Source of the DNA: Rhynochetos jubatus
Taxonomy: Eukaryota > Chordata > Aves > Eurypygiformes > Rhynochetidae
Assembly (NCBI GenBank): GCA_027574665.1
Contig: CM050649.1
Location: 65,438,150 to 65,502,149, forward strand
Reading direction: 5' to 3'
DNA length: 64,000 nt
In this document: positions 1 to 12,500 of the stretch, piece after piece
Layout of the letters: every line of letters starts with the position of its first letter
Position numbering within the stretch: position 1 is the stretch's first letter
Notes under the pieces: model-generated
Databases searched by the model: none
Told to the model about the DNA's origin: nothing
The model's input: the letters and a program-made list of their open reading frames with translations, nothing else
Program-made: the position numbers and the translations under genes

Positions 1-3000
1 CAAGAGTTGGCAGTGCCGCAGTAAGGATATTAACTTTTGTGTTCTCCCAAACTGCAGTTTCTATAAATAGCGTCTGCCTGCTTTTACTCCTCAGTTAATG
101 ACACAGATTTTCCTGTACTTCCTCTCCTGCAGTGTCCCTGTGAATCGGTATGTTGGCTCATGGGCAGAAGCAATGCTTATGGGTGTTCCCCAGCAAACAC
201 CTTTGACATTTAACTGTTATATAAAAAGAGTACTTCTACAGGTGGGGAGGTTAAGTGAGTAAGGAGCTGTCTCTGCTTTCCCACTGCAGAAGAGCGCACC
301 TTAACACTGTGTATTACACTTTTTGGCATGTGTGCCAGGCCCAGATGGGTGGCCACAAGACCATTACATGATTGGGGTTTCTCCTGAATGCATCTCCTAC
401 TATGTGTGCCCAGTTCGGTTTTTGCCTTGTCTTTCACGGTGGAGAGACGGTTGTTTTGTGCTCTGGACTGGCTTGGGCAAGAGATTAAGGGGAAGATTTA
501 CCTCGCCCAGCTTTAGATACCACCAGGGAAACACCTTCCTGTGCACTAGTCACGACTTCTACAGTCAGTGGGAAGTGGTTAGTGCTTTTGAGCACGGGCT
601 TCAGCTGACCTGTTTACCTACTGACCCACTTTTGGATGTTCTTCGTGGACTAGGTGTGCCAGCCTCTCTCCACCAACTGTGATGGCATTTTACAGTTATT
701 ATTTGAGATCATTAGAGGAAAGTTCCAGATCTGAAAGCTCTAAATGCTGATACGGTTGGTCCTTACAACTCAAATATTACTGGTCACTATCTCCAGAGTG
801 GTATTTTGCACAAATATCATGCCTATAATCTAACTACAGCTACCTGAATGCTTCATTTCTTTACTTTCCAGCCTCTGCTACATCTTGACTAGTTTCTTAT
901 CTAGTTTATTATACAGTAGTACAGATTTCCAAACCCTTTGTCACCAGTCTCTGTGGTTCCACAGGGTCCAGACGGCTCATTTGCCAGGGGTGTGCATGCA
1001 AACAGGGTCAGTCACAGAGCAGGTGTGACTGTCGAGGTGGTGGAGGAAGGGACGTGGCACCCCTCTGCTTTCCAGGCAGGCTTCTTTCCACACAAGACAC
1101 CAACCAAAGATATGTATTTCACAGTGCCGTAGTTGGGCTCATGGTGTGGTGGAGCAGGAGATCCTGCGACATGTAGCTGCAGGATGACAGATGCAGATGC
1201 CCTCGGGGCACAGCAGATGGGAAAAGCATTACAGTTAGATGCATGAAGAATATGAGAGATTTGCTGGGTTCCCATAACGTTACTCCCATTTCCAAAGGGC
1301 AGAAACTGTTCCTCAATAACATCTCACCATTGCACTGGAAAGGCCTAGCAGGGCTGCTCAGGCCCCACACAAGTTCCACTTACCTTAATGCTGCAACCCT
1401 GAACATCCTCTTTGTCTTCCGCACATGGCTCCTGCTCACCTTGAGACCCAAATCTCCCCTCACTGGCTGTTGAGAAACTATGGAATGGGACTTGGAGGCT
1501 GCTCGTTGCACATACACATATATGCCTTTCTGCCTGCATGCACATGTCTGCGTGTATCTATGTATCTCCTGCAGAATGGAAGGAAATGAGGAATGATGTC
1601 ATTTTGGCTGTTGTCTCTCCTCATCCAGTTCTGGCATTTTTAGCAGGCTGTTCAAACTGAAAGCCTCTTGCCTTCTTTCTGCTAGTTCAAAACATGTATG
1701 CCCGTCCCCTTTATGGAGAGCCAGATGGGATATGTCTCATCTGCAAAGGGCAGAACAGATTTTGTCTGATGTGTGGTACTATGTCTTTATAGTTATTTTT
1801 ATAGTTCTCAAAGTCCTAGATTCTGACTGAGGCCTCTGGGTGGTTCCATAATATTAAGCATATTAATATTAAAATAAGTCCTATAGAATAAAGGTGATTC
1901 TTTATAAGAATCAAGGATAATTTGATAGATGTTTCTAGCAATATCCAACACAAGAAATCTTTAGTTTAGGTTTATAAAAAATATTGCAAAAGTGGCCTGG
2001 TAGATTAGACATTGTATTAAAATTAGATTTGCTTCACCTTCTGATGACAGAAAGAAGTTGATCATTAAAATGTAATAATGGTAACTCCAAGCATTCAAAA
2101 CCCATGAGAAGTCAAATCATGGGATTTTATATCAGTAATATATTTTGGATCCTTTCTCCTTACTTATGGGATCTTCATCCTTAGGGTTCAGATGGATGCC
2201 ATTTTCAAACTGTTCCATTGAACCATCAGGCCAAAGGTATTTTTCGGTCAATGGTATGATTCTCACATACCCACATAACCCCAAACCATACAAAATACTT
2301 AAAATATAATCAGAGTTGATGATTCTGAGAAGAGGAAAAAAATTGATATCTCGTCTCTAAGCAACCAGCCTGCTCACATAATAACTCAATAATGACTTCA
2401 AGATGCAGGGTGTGCAGCATCTAAAATGCCAAGTTAATACAGTATCTTGGGATGGGCAATCCTGTAGTTCCTTCTAGCCTTAAAAGCAGGGTCATACCTG
2501 AGATTCAGCTTTTAATATCCTAGGCTATCAAAGATGAGCTCATTAGGCATCTTATCAGTAAAACTGATGCTTGAATCCTCTCTTTTTCAACTTTAGTCCT
2601 TGATCTGAAGAAAATCTGTACAGTTGAAAAAGAGTTGGGAGAGGTTGAAATTCAAGATATACTGGGCATCAGAGGCTGGGCTCAGGTTAATGGCAGGAGA
2701 AAGGAGGGAGCAGATACCCAGGAAAATGCAGAGAGGTTTGGCTAGTGAAATGGTCAGAAGCAGCTATGTGACAACCAAGAAAGAGCTCTGCACAGGAAAG
2801 AGACATCTATGGATGGCAGTGATTGCTCAATCAGAGCACAGAGTAATCCTCAGACATTCCCCAGTTTTAATACTTTGCTCCAGTAACCCTGGAAAATAGC
2901 AAAGGGCCAATATTTTAGTTTAGTAGATCTAGTCCTTGGCTCCTCAGGCTTTTCCAGTTAGCTCATGTTTTTCACAGGTGGTACCTTGTAAGGACAATGA

Positions 3001-5384
3001 GCCATCTGAACTGATTTAAAACCAAACTCCTTATCACCCCTTTCCTTCAGAAGACCCCTTAAAAAGCACAGGCAGGTGTATCCCAGCTGTTAATAAAAAC
3101 AACATATCTTTTGTTTTTCAACCCAAAAGCAAGGGTCAGACTTGTACGTAGGTATTTTGTAGAGGTTGAAGGTTGAATTTGCAGCCTGCCTCTTATTTGC
3201 CACCTCACATACTTGGACCATGTGGTCAGGGAGAGGTTGAATATGAGTTCAGATACAAATATTTATGCTTTCTCAAATCGTATATGCAGTTTTACTTACT
3301 TAGAAAAAGAGAGACTAAATTTTTGGGAGTGTCTATTTGCCAAGTATTTGGCTAGCAAAGCCTGGCAAACACTGTATTTTATAGGCATGTTGAAATAGGA
3401 CTAACTCTTACTTTTATGACATGGATTACATGTACTCAAGTTTTATTATAAATATCCAGGACTTTGAGCTCCTCGTGTGACTGAGAGGTTGTTACAGTCA
3501 ATGGAAAAATCTTCACTGCCTGCTGATATTCTAGCTTAATAATAATAATACCCCAGTTTACTAGCGACAAAGAGAGTTCCAGTTCATGATATGAGAACAA
3601 GAGTTTTTCAGATCTTGACCAGTGGGGTGTTGCATACTTTGTACTCTTCTTATCAGTGAAGCTTTGCAAGGGTGGTCCTTGACTGGTGTGCTCAAATACA
3701 AAGGCTTTAAACTGTTCTGAAATTAAGGATTTAGCAAACAAACAGGACTCTTCAAAAGATCCCACCCAATTGTTTGTTATCTTTCTGCTGCTGTGTCTAT
3801 TTGTAAAACTCAGCTATGTGAGCTGGGGATTACATAAGAACTTTCAGCTTCTGTTTAATAGCTTTAAACTAAAAGTTTATTTCCTGTTGCTCTTTTGTGG
3901 AAGAAAGCTTGTTAAAGTGAACCCTGAGTGCTCCAAAACAATGCAAGTAAAACAGGTTTTAAAATATAGCCCACTGACTTAACCCACTTAGAACATTTCT
4001 CATAGTTGTGGGGTTCTAATTTACAATTCTGGGATAGCTGGTGTCAAGGATTCAGACAATGTCACTAAGCACAATTCATCCCACGCTAGGTTCTCCCAAC
4101 TTGCTAATACATAGGTGTTTTCCCTAAACAAGGAGCTTAAGGGATATGTCAGCATTTGCCTTTCCTTACCTTGACTTGAGCACTGTGATTGAAAATTTCT
4201 TGTTACTACATGTCCAAACTAGAGGGTCGCCCAGAGAAAACATGAAGCCTGAACGGTGCTTGAGTTCCTGGGGGCTGGGGTTGAGGCAGAGTCCCACAAA
4301 ACCATGGGTCACAGAGGCTGGTAGGCAAGTGGCTGAAAGGTCTGGGAACCCGCTTTTGGGAGTATGCACAGCTGATAGCAAGGAGCCCTCAGGTGGGTGA
4401 AACTCGGTTTCTGTGAACATCGCAAGGTGACACTGTAACCTTCTTTTCCCATTTTGGCACTTCTGAAGAACAGGAAAAGGACTTTTGTTCATTCCAGCTT
4501 AGCCATGAAGTTAACCCTTAGTGTAAGCAAGTCAGGAACTGGTTAACCAAGGCAAAACATGGACAGAAAAAAATATAATTGGGAGTTTTTTTAATTTGCC
4601 TCATTTTTCTGTATGGGATAAGTACTTTTTCCTTATCAACAAAGGAACAGACTTGGGAACGAAATCCAGGCCAATTCTCTCTTTTCTCCCCGCACAAACT
4701 AAAACGTTGTTGTTTCCATATTCCAAGATCTGGGAAACCTAGGATATCCCTGCTAGTTTTGCAGTATCATCAGAAGAGTTGACAGCAGGACTGGTAAAGG
4801 GTTTGTGGCTTCACACAGTGCCATGTGCTGAATTGGCACTCACCTGGTGCCTCAGGACCTGAAAGGGATTCATAACTATCTATGCACACAAATGTATTGC
4901 AAATGGGGCGAGGGTGGAGATGTAACAGCATGTTATCACTACAGGCTGTGAGATTCAGAAGTAATGGCTTTCACATCCTGGTTTTCAGGGATTTTGTCAT
5001 GGCAGCATCTGCACTGTGGGACCCAGGTGCTCTCCCTGGAAGATGCCCCAGTCCTGTCCTGACTTCCTATCAAGACTAGACGTGTATTTCCCATGATAAC
5101 AAGAAACCCAGTGACACGTATCAGGGGCTTGTTGTTGTACTCAATATGATCCCCCCTGGGGACCCTTGAGATCACAGGATCCAGACCAGGGGTCACACCA
5201 CAGAATGCATCTGCCCTACAGTTTAGACACAGCCCGGAGTGACCTGTGCCATCCCTTTATGCTGGCCGAGGAACCCCATTTTCAAAGGGTGTGCAGTTAA
5301 ATCCCAACCTAAAGCGATGCCGCAAAGTCTCGTGTCGTGTCCAGGAGCAACAATCTTCGCTATTCTCATTTATTCTTTAAACAA
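1..5384. other. Upstream non-coding sequence, nothing recognised
   Basis: I found no exon, RNA gene or recognisable transposon in this 5.4 kb stretch. It is AT-moderate and carries only short chance open frames in all six frames, none with a recognisable domain. It lies upstream of the CpG-island promoter of the flippase gene, so it is probably intergenic sequence with possible distal regulatory elements. Base composition changes sharply to GC-rich at about 5385. In mammals the flanking genes of ATP10A are UBE3A and GABRB3 (established knowledge), but no exon of either is visible here. Confidence 0.6.
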
Positions 5385-5681
5385 TTGCACCGCGGCCGCC
5401 ACCGCCACCTCCCGCCGGCCGCTGACGGGGACGGTGGATCAAGCTGGAGCAGTTCGGTGAAGTCTTTCCTTCTCACACCCCAACCTCCTCCCCGTCCCCA
5501 CGTGTAACGGAAAGCCCCGGCAGCCGATGTCATCCGCGGGCCGGTATCGGGGGGGGCGGCGGGCCAGTCCCCCGGGGGCGCGGGGCGGCGGCTCGGTCGT
5601 TGAGGCGGGCAGCGCGCGGAAGCGCCGCTCTCCGTTTCCCGCCCGCCGCCCCCCTCCCCCCACCCCCCCCGCAGCCGCGCC

Positions 5682-5852
5682 ATGCCGTACGGGACGGCGG
5701 TCACCGCCGCAACCCCCGCGCCCTGGGCCCGGCCCGCCGGCGGGACGGGGCGAGGCCCGCGGGAGGAGGGCTCGGCTCGCCGCCTGCCCACGTCCCCTCC
5801 CCGGCCGAGGAGGAGGAGGAGAAAGCGAGCGAGGTCCCGGCAGAGCGGTTAG
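5682..5852 (+). CDS. Possible upstream ORF (56 codons) in the 5' leader
   Basis: An ATG at 5682 with G at -3 opens a 56-codon frame ending at TAG 5850-5852. That is 151 nt before the main start and in a different frame. The predicted peptide begins [10 protein letters not shown] and is rich in Arg, Pro and Gly, ending in an Arg/Lys cluster, which is what GC-rich leader sequence gives by chance. It would matter only if transcription starts upstream of 5682, when it could lower translation of the flippase. No homology is recognised and coding of a functional peptide is not claimed. Confidence 0.25.
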   Translation: MPYGTAVTAATPAPWARPAGGTGRGPREEGSARRLPTSPPRPRRRRRKRARSRQSG

Positions 5853-5935
5853 GAGAGGGTTGGAGAGAGCCCTCCTCCCCCCCCCCCCCGCCCCGGAGGG
5901 GAAGAGGGAAGGAGAGCCGTGGCGGGCGGCGGAGG

Positions 5936-5947
5936 ATGATAACTTAG
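5936..5947 (+). CDS. Possible minimal upstream ORF (Met-Ile-Thr-stop)
   Basis: ATG at 5936 is followed by two sense codons and a TAG ending at 5947, 56 nt before the main ATG. It is the last upstream ATG before the flippase start. Minimal uORFs of this kind can stall or recycle ribosomes, but nothing in the sequence proves use. Confidence 0.25.
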   Translation: MIT

Positions 5948-6003
5948 GGCCGTGCCTGGCGGTGGGAGCTGCCCGTGCGAGGGCGGCTGGGAGGGCGGCA
6001 GCG

Positions 6004-6446
6004 ATGTCCCAGGGCACGGCGGGAGGAGAGGGAGCACCCCAGGTGCTGCCGGAGGGGAAGGAGAGGCAGAGGAAGAGGAGGCGGAGGAAGAAGAAGGAGA
6101 GCAAGACGCGGCTGGTGCGCTCCAACCTGCTGTTACCTGAGGCCGAGGCGGACAAGTCCAAGAGGACGGTCCTGGCCAGCAACCGCCTCAAGACCACCAA
6201 GTACACGGCACTCTCCTTCCTGCCCAAGAACCTCTTCGAGCAGTTCCACCGCCTGGCCAACGTCTACTTCGTGTTCATCGCGCTCCTCAACTTCGTGCCG
6301 GCCGTCAACGCCTTCCAGCCGGAGCTGGCCTTGGCCCCCGTGCTCTTCATCTTGGCGGTCACTGCCATCAAGGACCTGTGGGAGGATTACAGCCGGTACC
6401 GCTCCGACAAGGAGATCAACCACATGGAGTGTCTGGTGTACAGCAG
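6004..6446 (+). CDS. ATP10A: ATP10A-like phospholipid flippase, coding exon 1
   Basis: This is the N-terminal part of a class-5 P4-ATPase, a flippase that moves phospholipid (mainly phosphatidylcholine for mammalian ATP10A) from the outer to the inner leaflet, normally with the CDC50A/TMEM30A subunit. It encodes residues 1-147 plus two bases of codon 148. Residues 19-36 are a dense Arg/Lys cluster. The family block [12 protein letters not shown] is at 72-83, TM1 at about 84-104 and TM2 at about 107-123, followed by the [13 protein letters not shown] loop. The run [19 protein letters not shown] favours ATP10A over ATP10B or ATP10D. I chose the ATG at 6004 (G at -3) because the N-terminus then has a length like mammalian ATP10A. 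The frame is open upstream to a stop at 5458-5460, with another in-frame ATG at 5527. The donor is CAG|GTGAGG, intron from 6447. Exon 2 completes the Arg codon. Confidence 0.93.
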
Positions 6447-9400
6447 GTGAGGCGGGGCGGGTGGGCGCCGGGGATGGGGAGTACCGCGATGGCAGCTGGC
6501 CGCAGGGCCCTAGAACTTGGGCGAGAGGAGGTGTGGAAGCAGGGCAGCGAGCAGGTCAGTTGCGGAGGGCTTTCATTTCCATTCCGAGCGCGAAGAAACT
6601 CCCAGTTGCTCCTGGAGCTGGTGTTTCCCATCTCTTACTCAGAACTGCAGGAGTCCTCTACCTTCAGGTGAAAGCAAATCCGCTGCCATCGGTGGGATCC
6701 CACAGTAAATCACTGATTTATAAGTAAGCAACAGTGTTTATAGGTCTATAAATACGCTCTGCGCTTGTTAGTGGTTTATGTTACAAAGGCAGGACAGTGC
6801 GTGGCAAAGTGAATGTAAGCATCACAGGCAGTGCTTGGTATGCACGCCTTTATGTTTGCACTTCCCAGTGTGAGCGGTCAATTACACCAGTGCATAGTTT
6901 CAGCCATTCATTTGGTTTTAGCAATATGAGACCTCTCTCAAGTAATCTGCTATTAAATCTTCACTGAGCGAAGGAATGATAGAGGCCGGAGGCTTCTGTA
7001 TTTGAGTTAGGACTGTGAGGTTTCATGACATACAAGTTAGCGAGCCTGAGCTGTGCTTGCTTTTCTAAGGAATGAGGCAGTCTTTCCATTGAACATTTAC
7101 TTTGAAGTGAATGCTTTTTATTTATTGTCTCAAGTGTCATCATTCCCTATGACTTCAGTATTTCCCAAAGCTCATGGATGGAGTGTTAGGTCATTTATCT
7201 CCTTCAGATTTATTTTTTTTTTTAATGAACTGGGTTATACATTTAGACCATAGCCTTGGTATCCATAAATCAGACTGAAATGACTTTTGCACCAACACTG
7301 ACATGCTCAGAATCTCAGATTTACATAATTTTTGATTTGCTTTTCTCTCAGTGCCAGTCAGTCATCTCGTAGTAGCTAAGGCTAAGGTTTTCTGGAGACT
7401 GAGGGAAGAACGTATTTTCCGAGAGAGCAGATTTTAGTTCTCTTTCTGATGCTTCTAAGTCTAACAGAAGTGAAGCACGGGCCAAGAGGCTTACACTCTG
7501 ATTCCACAGGCTGGCTGGGAGGGGTCCTCTAGGCTGACGTAAGCACAGAGGCAGAGAGCAACTCTCCTATTCAGAGAAAGGCATGTAAAAAAAAAATACT
7601 AAAAAGAACTCAGAATAGACTGCGTTCTCAACATTAGCAGACTCAGCTTGTTATTTCACAAACTCATATCGCACAAGAAATCTCACGCTGGGATATTCCC
7701 CCACCAGTAAGATAGGCGTGCGTGTGGAACGCAAGTAAAATGGCCATATTTCTGTAAACTAAACCGAAAATAGCCTAGCCAAATCGCACACGTTGGCATT
7801 GCTAACCTAAGGCTGTGCCTAGCACCTTGCTTGCCTGTAGTCATCCTTAACTCTGAACACTTCTGGAGTCGAGGGACATGGGTGACAGGAGGGCTAGTAA
7901 GGGACTATTCTTGCAGTTAAGTAGAATGGTGCAAATAAGGGTGCTTAATCTAGCCTTTACCAAACAAAATCAGTTTAAAAATAAACTGATGCCTCCTACG
8001 CTGAAAAGAAAGAAGTACCTGTAGCAGAAGCTATTTAACATATTCACGAATACTGGTACTGGGATGTTAATTCTGGAATGTTTCTCCCCCCTGTCCATAT
8101 CCCTCTCTGTTTCCAAAAAAAGTAGTATCACTTGTGCTCTTTGGGGAGTCCCAGCAAAGTGCACTGCCCTTTGTACTGCTTATGCTGTGCCACAGTAAAT
8201 GTCAAATTGTTCCTTTTACTGCAGAGTTTGGGTTACAGTTGAGTGACAATTACAGAGGTTAATTTGGGAGTAGTTCGTCTTTGCATTTGCATCGAAGGTG
8301 CACAATGGCCTAATCCCTGTGGTGGAAGTTTAGGAACTCCCTCGCCTGCTGAAGCACAGCTTTCTGTCTGGGAGCAGAGCTGAATGATGCATCCTTACTC
8401 TGCAGAAGCCTAGTTCCCAGTAGCAGCTTGCCTGTTTCCACCTGCCAGCAATCCCTGGGAAAAGCTTCCCTTCCACAGTTAAAAATTACAAACAAAACAG
8501 GAGGTCAGAATAATTTGCTTATATGTTTTTAATCTGCTCACTTTTTCTTCTCTTTTTAGCCTTTTCTAAACTTCACCAAGTCACCTTTCTGAACAATCCC
8601 CCACTCCCAGTGAGCAAGATGGGACTAAAAACTTGCTGGGTTCGGAGATAAAAGCTAAGATTCTCACTGACTCGAATGACAGGCAACCAAGATTGAGAGA
8701 TTTGTATCAGGGTCATAAAGGTTGCTGGGTGTGAGTTCAGAAAAGCTGTTTTCACAGAAAGGTATTATGCCAGGAGAAACGCAAGGGATTGGACGTGACT
8801 TTTACTTAGTTTCCTTAGACTCTTTGTTTCTGGAAAAATGTTGAAGTATAAATATCACAAAAGGAAGTAATAAATGACAGCGTTTCTCCTCACATCCGTT
8901 CTGTGCTGATCACTACATCAGTTTTACCACCTTTCGACCAAATCAGACTCCCTCTCACCCCCGCTCTGCCACTTCCTTGCGGTGATGTGGAGGCAAGACT
9001 TTGATGCAAATGCTGTCCTCGACAGAGATGCTGCTGTGGATCGAGCAGGTTAATGAACTAGCTTCAATTGAGCGTTCCCTTAGGGCTACCAGAAAGCATC
9101 TAGTCAGTAATTTGTGGCTCTTAGGGAGGCCTTCCGTGAGATGGGATGTATCCAAGTGCCAGGGCGGTCCTCTGCGCCATGATGGGCTTCCTTCCCTGCC
9201 ATCCTCTGCAGAGCTGCAGAGCAGCCACCTCCAACATAGGCTGCAGCGTTCAGACACAGCGAATTACAAGTCACCAACTTCAGGCAGGGGCTTTTGCTTC
9301 ACAGTAGCAGAGAAGAGCCCTCTGCCACATTATATACTGTTTAGTGACCAAGTAAAGATTCAAGTTGGATCCTGTGTGTTCTGGCATCTATCGTTCATGT

Positions 9401-9521
9401 GCTGCTTTCCTGGCTGCTGAAGTACCCGTGCCCTGTTAGATTCAAGCAGCAATTAATGATGCAAGGTCTACAGGACAGAGAGAAAGCAGGGGTAGTCTGC
9501 TGCTAATCAGGCCAGCTCATC

Positions 9522-9536
9522 AGGAGGAGGAGGAGG
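9522..9536 (+). repeat. Short (AGG)5 repeat
   Basis: Five tandem AGG units in intron 1. It is too short to be of note beyond a possible polymorphic marker. Confidence 0.7.
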
Positions 9537-12500
9537 TTCAGCAAGATGCAGGCAGCGTTCACTGCGAGGTCCTCTGGAGCAGCTTGTGCAGGCAGATGAT
9601 GTAAGTAATCTGATGTAGGGGAAGTGCTGTTCTGCGCTGACTGCTTGACAGCTGGTGTGCAGACTGGGCCTTCTTCCTCCCGCCTGCCCAGTGGTGTGGA
9701 CTCAGATGACCCACTGCTGAATCAATGACTCAGTGGCTCATAGCTGGCCACACTTATCGAGCAATAGAACAGCAAAGGATGATGCAACTTAAAGTAAAAA
9801 GCTGAAGAGAGATGCAGCTTGTTTTCGCAGAAAAAAATACAGCTTTCATTTAGATGGTTTGGGGCGTCCCTCAAAAGATACTGCTTTCTAGAGTCAGATG
9901 GCAGGAAGGGAAAAGACCTGATTCTTTGAATAAATTGAAAGAAGCTGTTGAGTTTGAATTGGCAGCGTATATCGAGGAATGAAACATGCTGGAGAATTGT
10001 GGGCTTGTGTTACTCTGTGATGGAGTTTGCAGGTCTGCCTGTAAGAGCAGTCAGGGTCTTGACAGGCAAAGAGGGGAGGTTTCTTAGCCGAGAGAACTTA
10101 ATGGAGCCGCTCGCTGGAGGCCTTTAAAGGGCACCTCTCCCATTTGGCAGTACAGAGGAAATTAGGCACTTACTTTAGGACAGTTTCTCAGCTCACCTAT
10201 AATTTAGATTCCATGCAGGTGGTTAAGTTACGAATGCTAGATCGTAGTCAAAACTCCTTCTTAGTTGGTTTAAATGGATGGAAGTTACAAAGGCATTAGA
10301 GCCCAGCCTGCAGAAAATTGTTTTTTGTGCATAACCTTGGCAGAGCTGTGATCATCTTAGTCTCCTCTCTTTGTTCCTCTTTCTCATTTTCATCACCCAG
10401 GAATGGAGGTTCAAGACTGGACGTTACAAATTCACAATCTTAACTGTTGGCTAGTTACTTTTCTGCGTTATTATCTTGGACTTGGAGGATGGGAGGGTGA
10501 TTTTTTTCTTCAGGGTTACTGTCCTGCAGTGCTCACCAGCTCTGGCTCGAGTTGTGGACCGCACATGTAACTGTTTGTTGCAAATAATTCCAGGATGCAC
10601 AAATTGCTGCTGCTGTTAAATATTGATAGAATTAAATTTGTCACTGGAGCAGAAGTGTTAAAACTTTTCTAAGCAGTGGCTTTGTTTTCGGTGTGCTGTT
10701 ACAAAAGTATGGTATACATTTACATGGTATGTAAATAGAAGATGAATAGTGATAACTACAATCAGAACAAATAATGGCACTCATCCAGCAGGGAATTACA
10801 TTTTGTTACTGACTCAGTGCTGTGTCGGTGAAATAATCTCTGCTAACATTTTTCTCGGAACCTTCTGTTTAAAACCAAAGGGCTTTGGTTTTTCAATCTA
10901 CTAACCGTGTCCGCTGAAGAGTATTGCTAAAGAGTATAATGGTCTCTGCATACCGATCAGAGGGTGATAACTGCTTCTTCTGTCAACCTGTGACTTAGAA
11001 AATCCGTGACAAATTGGAATTTATGAACGGATATTTGTCTCCCCTGAGGTGTGGAAAATGTTTGATGGGGCAGCTATCAAAGCAGGGTGTTTTACATTAA
11101 ATGTTAATTTCTTTCTGCAAAATTCAAGAGGAGGAGATAAGAGTTTGGTGTGGGCAAAATGTTTCATAAAATTTCCAAAATATGCTCCCTTCTTCCTCCC
11201 CTCTGACAGCCCGCCAGTGAAAGCAATTCCAGCCTTGGAGAAAAAAGATACAGCAGTGTTACAAATCCTCACAAGGACACAGCAGGTCCCACTCATGGCC
11301 TCTAAAATTGCCACATGATGACTTGCCCTGCAACCCCTTCACTTCTTAGGTGCTTTATTTTCCCAGCAACATCAGTCTCTGGGGAGCTGGGTTGTGATTG
11401 TCTCCCACTACAAACAGAACAGACAGGAGTAGCTTCTTGTACCAAAACATGCTGGCAGAGTAAGACATTTCTCACCAGAAGAAATAAGCTTGTCTCATCA
11501 CTTCCAGAACACAAATGTCACTAGATGTGATTCAGAAGAAAACTACCTGAAATTACTCAGTTTCCTCTGTGAGTGAGCTTGGTGCACAGAAAGCTGAAAG
11601 CAGAAGGTAGTGTTCTAAATCTGTTGGCGATGTCAGAAACTCCTTGAGTTTCAGAGAGGTGCAGCTCTGTTCATCTTACTCTTGGTCCTTCGCTTCAGTT
11701 TGGGTCACACTGGCAGTGAGTAAAACTCACTGGGAGATGTAGCAGAGGCTCTTCTGTTAGACTGACAGGGAGCAATTTCATTCTGCAGTAGAGTTTATCC
11801 TTGTAGCAAGGGATGTCTGTGCTAATCTTCTAAGATGCAGCCAGCTGCAATGCACAGGAGAATCCATCTGTCCGTCCAACTCTATGTATGCAGTTTATTT
11901 GCTGTTGAGTGCAGCGCAAATTTTCTAAGTGTCTGAGCTTCACTACTGGAAAAGAAAAATGTTTGCCTCGTATTACTAAGCTCTTTCATTTATATAGTAT
12001 GTCATGAGAGCAGTTGTAGGCTGTTTCACATGCCTCTGGCAAACTGCCAAAGAAGATGCTGTTAATCTCTACTGAAAGACCTAGCAATGCCCCTAAATTA
12101 ATTTTTTGCAGATACATGCAGCGCTCTGGAGAGACACCAGCTGGTGCTAAGCAGACCACAGCCCAGAAGTATCGGTGGCCACCTTGTGTGCAGATCTACT
12201 TGCAGTATTGCCTTGATACTGTGATTATTGCTAGAGGTGGCAAAAAGATGAGTAACAGATCTAGTTGATTCTGTTGAAGTACATTTCCAAAGAAACTATA
12301 CAAAAGGAAAGAATAGCGTGTGTTGTTCAACTCATCCTGATACTGTGATTCCAGATTCCACCTTCCACATGCCATCTAGTTAGCAGAATTGAAAACCCTG
12401 ACAACCATACTATAGAACAATGTTTTATGGAACTGCTCATTAGCTAGCATGGCATAACTTAACCAGAGCATTCCTCCCACTAGCAGACCAGTCCTCCAGA

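Larger units (their letters stand above)
5385..6560. promoter_or_regulatory. CpG-island promoter of the ATP10A-like gene
   Basis: GC and CpG density rises abruptly at about 5385, where there is a NotI-type GCGGCCGC at 5392-5399, and falls back by about 6560. The island covers the putative 5' UTR, all of coding exon 1 and the first ~100 bp of intron 1. GC boxes (GGGCGG) lie at 5554-5559, 5583-5588 and, just inside the intron, 6455-6460. An E-box CACGTG is at 5499-5504. I see no convincing TATA box, which fits a dispersed CpG-island promoter. The exact transcription start cannot be read from the sequence. C-runs at 5641-5671 and 5877-5890 make the minus strand very G-rich. Confidence 0.85.

Noticed and set aside
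323-682. 119-codon frame upstream of the promoter as a possible exon of a neighbouring gene
   Set aside because: No match to any family I know, no ATG start, and no convincing flanking splice sites tied to a conserved block.
5527-6003. In-frame ATG at 5527 as the main start
   Set aside because: It would add 159 low-complexity residues not typical of P4-ATPases. The ATG at 6004 has G at -3 and gives an N-terminus of family-like length. Kept only as a finding.
5439-6260. 273-codon open frame on the minus strand across the promoter and exon 1
   Set aside because: It is antisense to a well-supported exon in very GC-rich DNA where stops are rare. The translation is low-complexity Pro/Arg/Gly/Ser with no domain.
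5975-6727. 250-codon plus-strand frame overlapping exon 1
   Set aside because: Out-of-frame shadow of exon 1; repetitive Arg/Ser-rich translation runs through the splice donor.
6747-6754. TATAAATA as a promoter TATA box
   Set aside because: It lies 300 bp inside intron 1, downstream of the CpG island and exon 1.
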